Shown: positions 19,853 through 29,040 of the stretch, piece by piece | Layout of the letters: each line of letters starts with the position of its first letter | Numbering within the stretch: the stretch's first letter is position 1 | Assembly (NCBI GenBank): GCA_003049485.1 | Contig: PYST01000425.1 | Span: 756-29,795, forward strand | DNA: 29,040 bases | Direction of reading: 5' to 3' | Source of the DNA: Ophioceras dolichostomum | Taxonomy: Eukaryota; Ascomycota; Sordariomycetes; Magnaporthales; Ophioceraceae | Translations under genes and position numbers: made by a program | The notes under the pieces: generated by a model | Seen by the model: the letters and a program-made list of their open reading frames with translations, nothing else | Databases searched by the model: none | Told to the model about the DNA's origin: nothing

Positions 19853-22800
19853 TTATGCAGGCGCGCTCCACCTAAGGTTTATTTGCTTTTTCCTGACCTA
19901 TTCGTAGATTTCCCCGTGGAGGATGGTCAGCGACACGGACGATGGAGAGGGAGAGGGAGGGAGGGCCTTGTCCGGGCGGGGAGGAGACAAAAGATCTGGT
20001 AGAGGAAGAAAGAAAGAAATACGTTACCCACCATCGGTCCCAAAGCAGCCACACCAGCCGTCAACGCCAGCACCGACCCCAGCAGGCTGACCTTGTTAAA
20101 GCCCTTCCCGAGGATGTCGAACACGAAGCTCGGCGCGACTCTGCTCCCGTACACGTCCAGCCCGAACGCCAGCACGAGGCTCGTGCTCTCCACCACCGCG
20201 GGGCTGGTGACAATCTTCGGGTTGGCCCCAAGCACAACCTCGCGCTCGTGCGTCACCGCCATCTTCGGGTCGAGCTCGATGGCTGGCGCGTACTTCGCGA
20301 GGCCTTCCTCCTGCTCGCCCGTGGTGGGGTCCCTGCCGACGGGGCGGCGCGGCTCGAGCACCGAGCGGTGCAGGCCCGCGATGCTACGAATGGAGGGGAG
20401 GTACGCGAGGATTTGTCGCGAAGATATGCCCTGTCGCGTGGACGTCACGGCCAGGGCGGCGATGGGCCCGCCGCCGAGGACCCAAGTTTGGGAGACGACG
20501 TGCGGGCGGAACGACGCGGCGGAGGCGGAGGGGTCTTCGAGGGGTAGGAGGGAGGAGAAATTCGAGGCGGAGGAGGAGCCGAGCGCGCCGCGGTCGTTGG
20601 GGTTCGGCGACTCGTAGAGGTCTGTCACGGAGAGGAGGTGGCCCTTGATAGACTGGGCGGGGCTGTCGCGGAGGGCGTACTCGCCGAAGAAGGAACAGAC
20701 GAAGAAGTTCTCGGACATGACGCACGGGATGGGCTTGGAGGCGTCGATGCCGTCGTGGTGCGCCGACGAGAGGATCTCGCCGGAGATGGTGTCGAGGAGG
20801 TAGAGCGTGAGGGTTGATCCGGCGGAGTCAGCGGCGGCGACGACGGCGGTGTTAGGGTTGAGGTATTTGTAGAGGACGCGCCTGTCGCCGAGGACGCGGC
20901 CGATGGAGGCGACGGGGTCGTGCGCGGGCCGGGTGGTTACGCTGACTATCTTTTGGCTGCGGGGTGGGCGGAAGGTCCATGCAGTATGCTGGACGGCCTC
21001 CGATCCCTCGCCCGTGCCCTTGAAGAACCGGATGCCCCGCAGGCCATCGTCGCCGCGGACAACGACGGTTTGCTCCGGTGCCCATCCGGCTGGTAGATGG
21101 CCGAGTTTGCCCTCTTTGTCGAGTGTGAATAAGGATGGGCCTGATGGGCCCTCGACGAGCGCGGTGCTTCGTACGCCCTGGGAAGAGCCCGCTGGTTGGG
21201 TCTCGACGATCTCACCCGAGTCAGTCCGCAGTACAACGTGTTCCCCATCGGCCCCAAGGATGGTGGCAGTGCCCTTGGCGTCGTCAATGTAAATCCCCTT
21301 AACGTCCCACGCCTTCACCGGCGCGATCTCGAATGCCCTGCGAGACCAGATGATCTTCCCTCCGTGGCCCACGTCCAGGCTAATGACGCGTCCGCGCTTC
21401 GTCGCGAGCACAGCTATCTTGTTGAAGCCGAAGCTGTCGCGCGCCAGCCTGCTCTCGGCGTCGCCGGCGCCGATCTCCGTGCCAAGCACGCTGTTGATTA
21501 CCCGCTGTGGCAGCGCCTGGAGGTATTCCGGGAGGTGCCGTAGGTCTTCGGCGTGGCGGCGCACACGATGGAGATAAGCAGCCAGCGGGTTGCTGTGGGC
21601 CTCGGCCTCGAGGGTCCGGGCAAGCTCCTCGGACTCTGGTATCTCGGCCCAAGCGGCAGCGACGGCGCCGCTCAAGCCCTCTGGCCTGGTCCACCCCAGC
21701 TCGCCGTTGCGGATCAGCACCCAATCGTCAGCCTCGGTGACGGCCGCGGCGCGGACGGCGAAGCTGCCGTCGGGTTTCTTGACCACCTCCGACACGGCGT
21801 GGACGACGTCGAGCTTGGTGTCGGAGAGGGGCCAACGGGCCAGGATCCCGTGCGATGTGGATGCGACGAGGATGACCTCGCCCTGTGTGATGCGCGTGAA
21901 AAACACGTTGGCACCGCTGGAGCTCGTGGCGATGGCACCTTTGCCGGCCTGGAGGGGCAAGTCGTAGGCCTTCGCGATCGTGCCGGTCTTAAGGTCGACG
22001 TGGAAGACCTCAGCTGCGCTGGCCGTCTCGGTTCGCATATGCACCAGGAAGTGCGGGTCCGACTGAACAAGGTGGGGCGCGTGGATGTCGACGCTCTTGG
22101 TCCCGGGCATGAGGGCGAACTCCTGTTTGGCCTTGGTGCCGAGGACATTGACCTTCAGCTTGGAGTATGAATCGTCCGTCCAGGCCACGATCGGCGTCGC
22201 CGAGTTCGCGCCGACGAACATGACGTCGCGCTCGCTCTCGATGTTGTCGCCCTTGGCGGATATGACGAGCTCGTCGAGGCGTCGGCCGGTGGGCGTGTCG
22301 ATGACCGTGACCTTGAGGCTGTACGACCCCGGCGAGCCGTGGAGGCTGACGACGAAGACCTTCTCGACGTTGTTGCTGACCTGCAACGGGACGTTCTTAG
22401 AGCCGTCGTGGAACTCCCACTCGACCGCGCCCGTCGCGCCGTGCAGTCTTCGAAGCATCGTCATCCCGGTCTCGTCGTCGTAGAAGAGCGCAAGCAGGTC
22501 TTTGCGTCCGTCGTCGACCGTCATCTCCAGGACCTCGAGGTCCCGCACCTCGCCCGCGAAGCTGGTGGACCATATGTTCCGCCCACCGACGGCATCCCAT
22601 GTCTGTACTGATCCGCCGACTGCGCTAGCCACCCAGCCCTCTCCCTCAGCAGCGCGCAGGTGGAAACTGCTGCTGCTACTTGTTCCATCGCTCGTTGAAG
22701 AAGTCGTCGTCGTCGTCGTTGCCGGGTCCGTCAGCGGTTGCCGCCAGAGAACAGCGCCATTGCTCGGGTTGATAGCGCCGAGGACACCGGAGTCGCTGCT

Positions 22801-22974
22801 CAGGGTGTAGAGGAGGCTCGCTTTGTCGTCTTTGCGGGGACGGTGGAAGAACGTCGAGCTTTGCTGGGGAAGACCGACGAGCTGGTGGTGGAAATCGATG
22901 TGCCCGACCTCGTCCTTGAATACTGCCCGAACGGCCGGCAGGGCCGACAGGAGTAATAAACAAAAACGTCGCAT
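19853..22974 (-). CDS. EMC1: ER membrane protein complex subunit 1 (EMC1, 995 aa)
   Basis: Exons on the minus strand are 22974-20032 and 19897-19853. EMC1 is the large lumenal subunit of the ER membrane complex, which inserts tail-anchored and multi-pass membrane proteins. The protein starts MRRFCLLLLSALPAVRAVF, a clear signal peptide. The frame is open 47 codons further upstream, but that extension would bury the signal. Beta-propeller (PQQ-like) repeats follow, for example GVLGAINPSNGAVLW at 63-77 and a GKIIWSRRAF unit in mid protein. The C-terminal DUF1620 region (about 775-980) includes SSRQILAYLPSIRSI and SFVFDILGKGFNKVSLLG, leading into one membrane helix near 960-980. A 134-nt intron (19898-20031, donor GTGGGT, branch-like CTGAC, acceptor ATAG) joins the helix to VRKKQINLRW, the short basic cytosolic tail expected for the family. 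Without splicing the frame ends in unrelated residues. The length matches animal EMC1 (about 990 aa). Confidence 0.96.
19898..20031 (-). other. Terminal intron of EMC1
   Basis: On the minus strand the intron runs from GTGGGT to GAATAG. A second possible donor, GTAACG, lies four bases downstream. Only the first donor with this acceptor gives the basic tail with KKQ and a terminal Arg-Trp, like the KLLNRAWR end of the animal protein, so it was chosen. Confidence 0.8.
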
Positions 22975-23535
22975 TTTAGAGGCTGCTATGCCATGGCTTG
23001 TTTGATGAGACAGCTTCCTCCCTAATCGAGCTTGGGGTTTGGTGGTGCTGGTGCCAAGGATGCGATTGGCGACCAAAGTGGGGACTCGGCACCAGGTTGA
23101 TCCATCCGATATCATTCAGGCAGGCCAGGGGCAGAGGTTCCCCTTCCAGCTCATCAGATATGTGAACGATCACCGGAATCTACAGAAGCCAATTGGGCTT
23201 TAAGCGAGTCAATCAGAACCAGCAGGCGAATTTTGGATCTCAAGCCATGGAGGTGTTCGTGCTTCTGAACTGGCTCCAAGCCTGCTGATTTGGCTGCCGA
23301 AGATTCGAAGTCATCAGCGAGCCGGGCAGACGCATCAGTAAACCCGACCACGTATTGTTAACATTGCATTGTCACCCCAACTTAATCATATATCCACAGC
23401 GGAAGAGGGCCACAGTCGAACGCAGCTTCAACTATTCCAGTTGAGCTGATACCTAAGTCTTTTCATTTTGGTTTTTCTTATCTTCCATTCCGCCTCGTTC
23501 TCGCTCATTGCCGTTCCGAGGCACTCTTCATCACC

Positions 23536-23772
23536 ATGGATGGCCTCAAGCATCTCTTTATCGTATGCTGCCTCCTTTCGGCTTCTATGGAAGTTGGCGT
23601 ATTCGTAAGCTTAGTCTGTCCAGTCTTCCTCGCGATCTGGGTTGGTCTTGGATCCTACTTCCTCGCCTGTCGGCTCTTGAACAATCGGTCTCTACTGTCT
23701 TTTCGGCGAGGTTCTTTCTACTCAGCCTGGCAGTCTTCAGCTGGACCGCAAACCAGTCGCGGAGCTAGATAA
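23536..23772 (+). CDS. Candidate small hydrophobic protein (78 aa)
   Basis: I do not recognise it. The ATG has a good context (TCACC before ATGG) and follows a pyrimidine-rich leader. The product has hydrophobic segments at about residues 7-17 and 26-46 (for example VFLAIWVGLGSYFLACRLL), so it may be a small membrane protein, and then an Arg/Ser-rich tail. Possible splice donors (GTATGC at 23563, GTAAGC at 23605) mean the true product could differ. It lies divergent to EMC1, about 560 bases away. It may be non-coding. Confidence 0.25.
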   Translation: MDGLKHLFIVCCLLSASMEVGVFVSLVCPVFLAIWVGLGSYFLACRLLNNRSLLSFRRGSFYSAWQSSAGPQTSRGAR

Positions 23773-25322
23773 CCTGGATTGGATTGGGAGGTAGTGAATC
23801 TCAGATCGACTGCCCGGAGAATATTTCGACGACAAGCCCGAGTGCTAGATCTTCTGCTGATCCCCCGCCACCTTCTCCGCCTCCGCTGCCTTCTCCACCT
23901 CATTGCCGGGGGCTACGCAATGCCCGGCAGTCTCGTCCGAGTTCACCCGTCTTGGACTACTAGTGACTACCAGGGACAGACTTCTACCTCCGGCCGCTTC
24001 GTGGACAGATACTGGGTGTTCCTCCAAAGTTTCCACTATTTTTCACCTCATGAGCTTTGCGAGGTACCTTCTGCAGAAGTCCTTTTGGTGTTCCAAGCCT
24101 GGTACAAGCGCAATGACGATAGCCAGCTAGTCACCGCCTTGCCCAGCAGTAACGGTTCTTGGCCTCCTTGCCTATTTGCTCTGCGGGCTTCCAGGTACGC
24201 ATTCCCCTCTTCTAGACTCTCGCTGTGATGCTACGGTCTACCTTGCCATTTAACCCCAGCTACTCTAGGGTTTCACATAGAGCTCATCTTGTTAGTCGTT
24301 CTTCTCCAAACATCTGGAGCCCGGCCAAAACTTGTTGCGTCTTCATCCCGTCAATTTCAACTGCGGCGGTCACAGTTTTCTTCACGGTTGTCGGGGCCCT
24401 CGATCACCAACGCGACACATTTGAGGCCCATTTAGAGAGCAGGCGACCGTGCAGTGCCAAGAGATACCCCGAGTTGCTAAGTTCGATTGGATCAGCGCCA
24501 CCGTGGAGAGCGCGTCTTGCTTCCCCTGTTGATAATAACCCCTCAGTTTCAGACCAGTCCATTGGCGAAGGTCTCATGGACTACACGCTTGCTTCCCCAA
24601 CCCTGAATTGGCGTGGCGTGCATTTACTTATGCTTGCAATCTCTCCATGCACGAGAGCTCACTTCTACTCGATCCAACATGTCCCTGATGATTGATAGAT
24701 ACGGCATCGTTAAAGTTAGACTACAAGTGCCCCATTCATCCTAAGCCCATAGGTGGGCATTCCCCGAATTCAGGCACCACCACCACAGGCGTCTCATCAA
24801 CGTCGACAACCACCGCCGACGCTGCCGACCCCGCTAAGCCAGCAAGACGAAACTGGTCGAGGGCTGGTCCCCGATGACAAGCGGTCGGACCACTACGACG
24901 ATGTAGGGCCTGCCGAGGTTTTATTCGAGGTGCTTCACGCGCTAGGGAGCTCTCGCGACGCGATATCAACGTCAACATGACTTGGTTGGGTTTCTTCGCG
25001 TTCAGTCCGCCGCGGCCTCCCCCAATGCTCCACTTCCCTTTTACTTATTCTTCGCGCTCTTTGCCGATTTTAGTTTCTTCTTCCTTTTTTCAGCCGACGC
25101 CTTTGCAATTCCGCGGCAGTTTCTTTTGCAACCGTTTCGTCCCAGACTTTCTTTACCCATACATCGCCGCAAACTTCTCACTGCTCTCGCTCACCTTTTT
25201 TCGTTTTCCATGAAGGTTGGCTTGCTGCTGGCCTAGGTCGGGCAACTCTGGTTGATAATGTGGGTTGTGCGGATGAGCATGGCCGACTAGAATAGGGAGA
25301 AGTCTCAAAAACGATACTCCCA

Positions 25323-25541
25323 ATGGTCTCAACAGTGTTCTCGCGCTCGTCCAAGTCTCGTAGATGGAAAGGCAAGAGACACAAGGACCAGCGCGAGCAG
25401 AAGCAGCCAGAACCCCAGATGGCACCAGAGTCCAAGGAACCACAGTACTCGCAGACCGGAAGTGCCAAGGAACATAGTGCTCGTAAGCGAAGGGAAGACA
25501 TGGCTGTTGTTGATGTTGTTGTTGATGTATTTAACGTCTGA
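25323..25541 (+). CDS. Candidate small charged protein or exon (72 aa)
   Basis: The product is unrecognised: rich in Lys, Arg, Glu and Gln in its first 60 residues (RRWKGKRHKDQREQKQPEPQ) and ending in a Val/Asp-rich tail. The charge pattern is more protein-like than in neighbouring frames. It could be a short gene, the last exon of an unrecognised one, or chance. A GTAAGC near its end could be a splice donor. Confidence 0.2.
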   Translation: MVSTVFSRSSKSRRWKGKRHKDQREQKQPEPQMAPESKEPQYSQTGSAKEHSARKRREDMAVVDVVVDVFNV

Positions 25542-25819
25542 AGTGGGAATCTGCCCGAGATCCCTGCCTCCCGAGGGGCATAAGACCTAGCGACTACCGA
25601 GCGATTATGTACAAGGAACTAGTGGTTGAATGTGAGATTAAAGAGAGGAAACGCAAACACAGAACGAGGAATAGATAGCATATCGTGCTTTGGGGCGTGG
25701 CGCCCCTTTGCGTACGTGTTCTTCAAGCCGCATTCCCGCCCCCCTATTAGCTTGGGGCTGGCGCTCGGCGTTTCGTTGCTTCCGTTTGTGGCGGCTGCTG
25801 TGGGCGTTTTAATGCTATA

Positions 25820-25862
25820 GAGTTGGAGGGGGGGTTCTGAGCCAGGGGTAGTTATGAGCCAG
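25820..25862 (+). repeat. Left terminal inverted repeat of the pogo element
   Basis: It starts GAGTTGGAGG and pairs with the right end at roughly three of four positions without gaps. It carries two spaced copies of the word TT(C/A)TGAGCCA (25835-25844 and 25852-25861), 17 bases apart, which are likely transposase-binding sites. Most mismatches with the right repeat are transitions. Confidence 0.88.
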
Positions 25863-25987
25863 TGAAAAATTTATCCACCCCACCAAAAATCGGTTCTCTA
25901 CAAGAATCGCCCCCTGGGCCTCCCAACAGCCGTGACTCGGTATCGAATGAAGCTATTTACATTTTAACTTCGTAAATAAATTATATT

Positions 25988-27603
25988 ATGGATAATCTTC
26001 GATTTTCTGACCTGACGAACGCAATCAACGAAGTGCTGGCTGGCACGAGCATCCGGAAAGCCGCATTGCGCTATGGGATAGACCGCTCCACCCTTGCGCG
26101 CCGGATTACGGTACACTCCCCCAGCGTTTGGCCCATGAGGACCAACAGAGGTTATCGCGAGTACAAGAGGAGGATCTGGTATCATGGATTCTTTGTCAGG
26201 AGACCTTGGGCTACGCTCCCACCCATCGCCAGGTATTCCTAGCGGCCTCGGCCATGGTAACTCTCAACGGTGATGATCAGCTCTTAGGGAAAGGCTGGAC
26301 CAAGGGCTTTTTGCACCGCAACGAGGCGGTAAAAACCAAAATGGGGAGGAAGATCAAATACGCCAGAGTCAAGTCCGCAACCCCTGAGAATATCAATATG
26401 CTGTTCGACTTCTACAACACCCTAGATTGGGTCAAACCCGAGCACATCTACAACGCCGATAAAGTCGGCTTCATGGAGGGGCAAGGGGTAGACGGTCTTG
26501 TGGTTAGGAGCTCTGAGACGTCCCCCAACGCGGTGGGAGTCAAAGCTAACGGGAATAGGACTTGGACCTCTCTAGTCGAGTGCGTAAGCGCGAGAGGGAG
26601 AGCCCTGGACCCCCTGGTGATTTTTAAGGCTGCCAGCATCCAAGATCAGTGGTTCTCCGACGAGGTCCTCGCCTCCCACCTCTCCTGGATGGTTACCTAT
26701 TCGAAGAATGGATGGACTAGCAATGATATTGCCCTGGAGTGGCTAGAAAAGGTGTTTATCCCGTAAATAGAGCCCGATCAGGGAGAAGCGCGGCTCCTGG
26801 TAGTAGATGGCCATAGCTCCCATACAACCGACAAGTTCATGGTCCACTGATTCCTCAATCATATTTACCTCCTTTTCCTACCTGCCAACACCTCACATGT
26901 CACCCAACCGCTGGACCGGGGAGTCTTTTCCCCTTTGAAAACAGCTTACCGCAAGTATTTCGGCGATCTTGCGGCTTTGACCGACTCTGCCTCTTTGGGA
27001 AAGCTCAACTTCCTAGGGTGCTACGCAAGGGCGAGAACTGAAGGGCTGAGCGAGAAGAACATCAAATCTGGCTGGAGCGTTCCCGGCCTCTACCCCAAGA
27101 ACCGTCAGAAGTGCCTAGATAACGATCATGTGGCTACCGCTGCCCGCCAGGCTACCCCTGAGCCAACCCCTGACGCCAGGCTCCCTGATATCGCTACCCC
27201 CAAAAGGGGCAGAGATATTTTGGACCTTCTCAGAGATCCTAAGGACAGCCCTCACAGTCAGAGAGTGCACCAGAAGGTGGCCCGCGCTTACGATCATCAA
27301 ACGAGTAAGCTGGCCTTGAAGGACCGAGAGATCGCTGAGCTGAGGGCTCAGTTGGAGAGAGCCCAGGCCCGGAAGAGGAAGAAGGTTAAGCGAAAGCCCA
27401 ACTCTCGATTGCCTTCACTTGCTGAAATTGCCGCCCAGCGCAATAGGGAACCGGAACAACGTCGAATTGCTGCAGCTGTCGAGGAGGTAAGGGAGGGGTC
27501 CTCCAGTGAGGAGGAACGCCCTCCCGTATGGAGATCTAGGCGCCAGAGACGTCCTACCGCCCGAGCAATGGAGGCATGGGATTCTGACGATGATGGCGAT
27601 TAA
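25988..27603 (+). pseudogene. Broken pogo/Fot1 DDE transposase
   Basis: The gene has one frameshift and two stops. The first frame (from 25988) encodes a Psq-type helix-turn-helix (SIRKAALRYGIDRSTLARRI). A one-base shift near 26108-26113 moves the reading to the frame that continues to 27603. In that frame lie a CENP-B-like DNA-binding segment ending GWTKGFLHRNEAVKTKMGRK and the DDE_1 core: first Asp in IYNADKVGF (26458-26460), second in VVDGHSSH (26806-26808), third in QPLDRG (26914-26916). All three acidic residues remain, but the usual Asp-Glu pair at the first site is Asp-Lys. In-frame stops are TAA at 26764 and TGA at 26848, both explainable by C-to-T or G-to-A change as in RIP. The C-terminal third has a Lys/Arg/Glu-rich coiled coil and an acidic end. 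It cannot make a full transposase. Confidence 0.92.
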
Positions 27604-27674
27604 TTTTCTATTTTTTGTGAATTTTTGGCTTCAAATTTGGCTGCAATCTATTCTTTTTTACTTTGGTGGTCATA

Positions 27675-27717
27675 GTGGCTCATAACTACTCTTGGCTCAT
27701 AACTACCCCCTTGACTC
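27675..27717 (-). repeat. Right terminal inverted repeat of the pogo element
   Basis: Read on the minus strand it starts GAGTCAAGGGGG. It carries two perfect copies of TTATGAGCCA (plus-strand 27676-27685 and 27693-27702), again 17 bases apart, matching the layout of the left end. Confidence 0.88.
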
Positions 27718-28463
27718 TATCTGTCCTTGAAGAGGGAGACGGTTGGTTGTCGTGGGCACGAGCGATGCTGGTGTGCCGCGTCCGGAAAGTCGGCCGCTTA
27801 GAGGTCCTTGAGCCTTGTCCAGGTGGTGGATGGTTATTATTTGGTTTACGCGCTTATTGGCGCCTTCTTCCAAGGGCATATCTCTGAAGAATTTGGTCGT
27901 TTTAGTGAAGTGCTCGAACAGCTCCAGTTTCTGGATTAGACGTTTCCAGTATTCGCATCGGTTGCTCTCAGGAGCTGGGTCGGCCTCAGCCCAGGAAGTG
28001 TGGAGCTGGCGCGCCTTTCGGCAATATACCATGTGCGCTGGGGTTCGGTCTTCCCCGCAGGAGCAGGGGGGGTTTTCGGCGTGGTCGAACTTCTCGTGGT
28101 ACCACTGAAAGTCTCCGTGGCCGGTCCGGGTAGCGATAAGCTGGTGGAGGGTGCGGCGTGGGAGGGAGAGTGCTGGGGGGCAGGAGGTNTAGCGATAAGC
28201 TGGTGGAGGGTGCGGCGTGGGAGGGAAAGTGCTGGGGGGCAGGAGGTGTGCACCTCCGTAAGCCCTAGTCCCTTATACCGGTTGGTGGTCCCTTCCTTCC
28301 ACCAGTCGTTCCAGGCGTCCCTCCCGAGCTTTCCAGCCATTCCCTTAACCCCTGCGACCGTTGGGGCCTGTTTTGGGGGGCCGGACAGCTCGGTCCCTTC
28401 CTTGGCTAGCTGGTCGGCCGCCTCGTTTCCTGCTACCCCCTCGTGGCCGGGGGATGACATGGC
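27718..28463 (-). pseudogene. 3' fragment of a Tad-like LINE (RNase H and zinc-knuckle end)
   Basis: Read on the minus strand, 28460 onward gives SSPGHEGVAGNEAADQLAKE, the C-terminal signature of the RNase H domain of fungal LINE polyproteins, including its conserved Asp. After an Ala/Gly/Trp-containing linker comes LPRRTLHQLIA, and then, in another frame, TRTGHGDFQWYHEKF and a zinc knuckle CSCGEDRTPAHMVYC, and a tail. These last parts are the usual 3' end of Tad-like LINE ORF2. The frame is broken at a 59-bp duplication with an N (28132-28249). A stop lies just upstream of the PGHEG motif, and the reverse transcriptase is absent. The reading frame runs without a stop into the end of the neighbouring pogo element. 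This is a dead, truncated copy. Confidence 0.85.
28132..28249. repeat. 59-bp tandem duplication containing an N
   Basis: The block starting AGCGATAAGCTGGTGGAGGG occurs at 28132 and again at 28191, a period of 59 bases. The copies differ at one clear position (GGGAGAG versus GGGAAAG), and the undetermined base 28189 lies at the junction. The period is not a multiple of three, so it shifts the LINE frame. It may be an assembly join rather than biology. Confidence 0.93.
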
Positions 28464-29040
28464 AGTGACTTACAAAAACATCAGATCCACCAGTGCCCAC
28501 GAAGAAAGGTAGGAAGCTGGTAATGGCCGCTGGGATTGGCCGCGGCTCTATGGAGCCTTTTCTTAGGGCATACTATGCCGCCGTGGTAGTACGACATCGC
28601 CGTGGTAGTACGACATCGCCGTACGATATTGCCCAGGATAGTTGACCCAAATGGGAACTTATACACGGGCGGTTCCTGAAAGCATAAACCTCCGCACCAC
28701 ATGGCCCAAGTCTTTAACATCAGAGGTGTCTGAGATGGGAGTTTTACCGTTAGATGTACAACCCAACACCAGAGCCTCCACATCTATTTACAGTGATGAT
28801 GTACGCATCCACGAGAGGTCGCGCCCAGCCCTCTGCAGACAAGGCTCTCTTGGGAAGAGCCTCCGTGGGAGAGGGTCTAGGAAAAGGGGCTACTAGGAGC
28901 CCCATCCCCTCCTGGCCTTCATATATCTACCTCCCGCTTCTTTCGATTTGCTTTCTTGATTCAGTAGTAGACTCAAGCGGCTGCTTTTACTTCTGCTGCT
29001 ATCTGCTTCTGCTGCGGTCACCTGCTGTTCTTGCCACCCC
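28464..29040. other. Right flank, unassigned
   Basis: No gene is supported. A 19-bp unit (CCGTGGTAGTACGACATCG) is repeated in tandem at 28581-28599 and 28600-28618. The final 120 bases have ATATAT followed by CT-rich DNA and CTGCTT/CTGCTG words, which resembles a promoter and leader for something beyond the window, but this cannot be tested here. The fragment may also include more of the decayed LINE. Confidence 0.4.
28581..28618. repeat. Two tandem 19-bp units
   Basis: Two identical copies of a 19-base unit stand side by side, followed by a partial third (CCGTACGA). They contain the short palindrome GTAC. They lie just upstream (in LINE sense) of the RNase H fragment. Confidence 0.9.

Larger units (their letters stand above)
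22975..25819. other. EMC1 promoter side and gene-poor region
   Basis: The first few hundred bases should carry the EMC1 promoter and leader. The rest holds many short frames. Two have a plausible start context (23536 and 25323, listed separately). Frames such as 23779-24228 and 24225-24695 have no recognisable domain and mixed codon use. A CT-rich leader-like stretch (23455-23535) and pyrimidine-rich DNA at 25020-25210 suggest transcription, but no multi-exon gene could be assembled with confidence. Confidence 0.45.
25820..27717 (+). mobile_element. Fot1/pogo-type DNA transposon, degenerate
   Basis: The element is 1898 bases long, with imperfect inverted repeats of about 43 bases at its ends (25820-25862 and 27675-27717) and a TA on each side (25818-25819 and 27718-27719), the target duplication of the Tc1/mariner/pogo superfamily. 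Length, TA target and the DDE_1-type transposase all fit Fot1/pogo elements of filamentous fungi. The transposase frame is broken, so this copy is not autonomous as it stands. The right end lies beside a LINE fragment. Confidence 0.92.

Noticed and set aside
21553..22170. 205-codon plus-strand frame inside EMC1
   Set aside because: It is an antisense shadow of the GC-rich EMC1 coding sequence.
22975..23115. 47-codon N-terminal extension of EMC1
   Set aside because: It would place residues before an evident signal peptide; the Met at 22974 is the better start.
28000..28512. 170-codon plus-strand frame at the right edge
   Set aside because: It runs antisense to the LINE RNase H fragment and crosses the N and the 59-bp duplication.
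1..29040. tRNA, rRNA, CRISPR array or secondary-metabolite cluster
   Set aside because: By eye I found no T-loop consensus in a cloverleaf context, no rRNA-like sequence and no spaced repeat array. The genes present (two regulators, EMC1, transposons) do not make a biosynthetic cluster.

Overview
The window looks like nuclear DNA of a filamentous ascomycete, most likely a Sordariomycete. The evidence is short GT-AG introns (73-174 nt, with one of 448 nt), a Zn(II)2Cys6 regulator of the nirA-like fungal type, a fungal-length EMC1, a Fot1/pogo DNA transposon broken by point mutations of the kind RIP produces, a Tad-like LINE fragment, and long pyrimidine-rich intergenic DNA. No bacterial operon, CRISPR array, tRNA or rRNA was recognised. 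The species cannot be named from the sequence alone.

Layout. Positions 1-1520 hold no convincing gene. A TATA box (1521) precedes a small gene (1715-2053) for a 112-residue Gly/Pro/Ser/Tyr-rich disordered protein. About 9.2 kb (2054-11246) follow with no supportable gene, but with many CT-rich tracts, a (CT)35 microsatellite and an 18-bp perfect palindrome. A two-exon bZIP/AT-hook transcription factor lies at 11247-13196. After a 2.5-kb spacer comes an eight-exon Zn2Cys6 transcription factor (15703-19229). Its zinc cluster appears only after splicing and includes a 23-nt exon. Convergent to it on the minus strand is the ER membrane complex subunit EMC1 (19853-22974, two exons).

From 22975 to 25819 the DNA is gene-poor, with only weak small-ORF candidates. 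A 1.9-kb pogo/Fot1 transposon follows (25820-27717) with inverted repeats, TA target duplications and a decayed DDE transposase. Directly beside it, and apparently invaded by it, is the 3' end of a LINE-type retrotransposon on the minus strand (about 27718-28463), interrupted by a 59-bp duplication containing an N. The last 0.6 kb is unassigned.

Functionally, the window holds two unrelated transcription factors, one housekeeping membrane-protein biogenesis gene and a transposon graveyard at the right edge. The genes do not form a recognisable cluster or pathway. The points of most interest are structural: the zinc cluster assembled from three exons, the bZIP with a histidine in place of the invariant asparagine and an AT-hook, the bZIP stop codon that is probably a splice donor, and the nested transposon.
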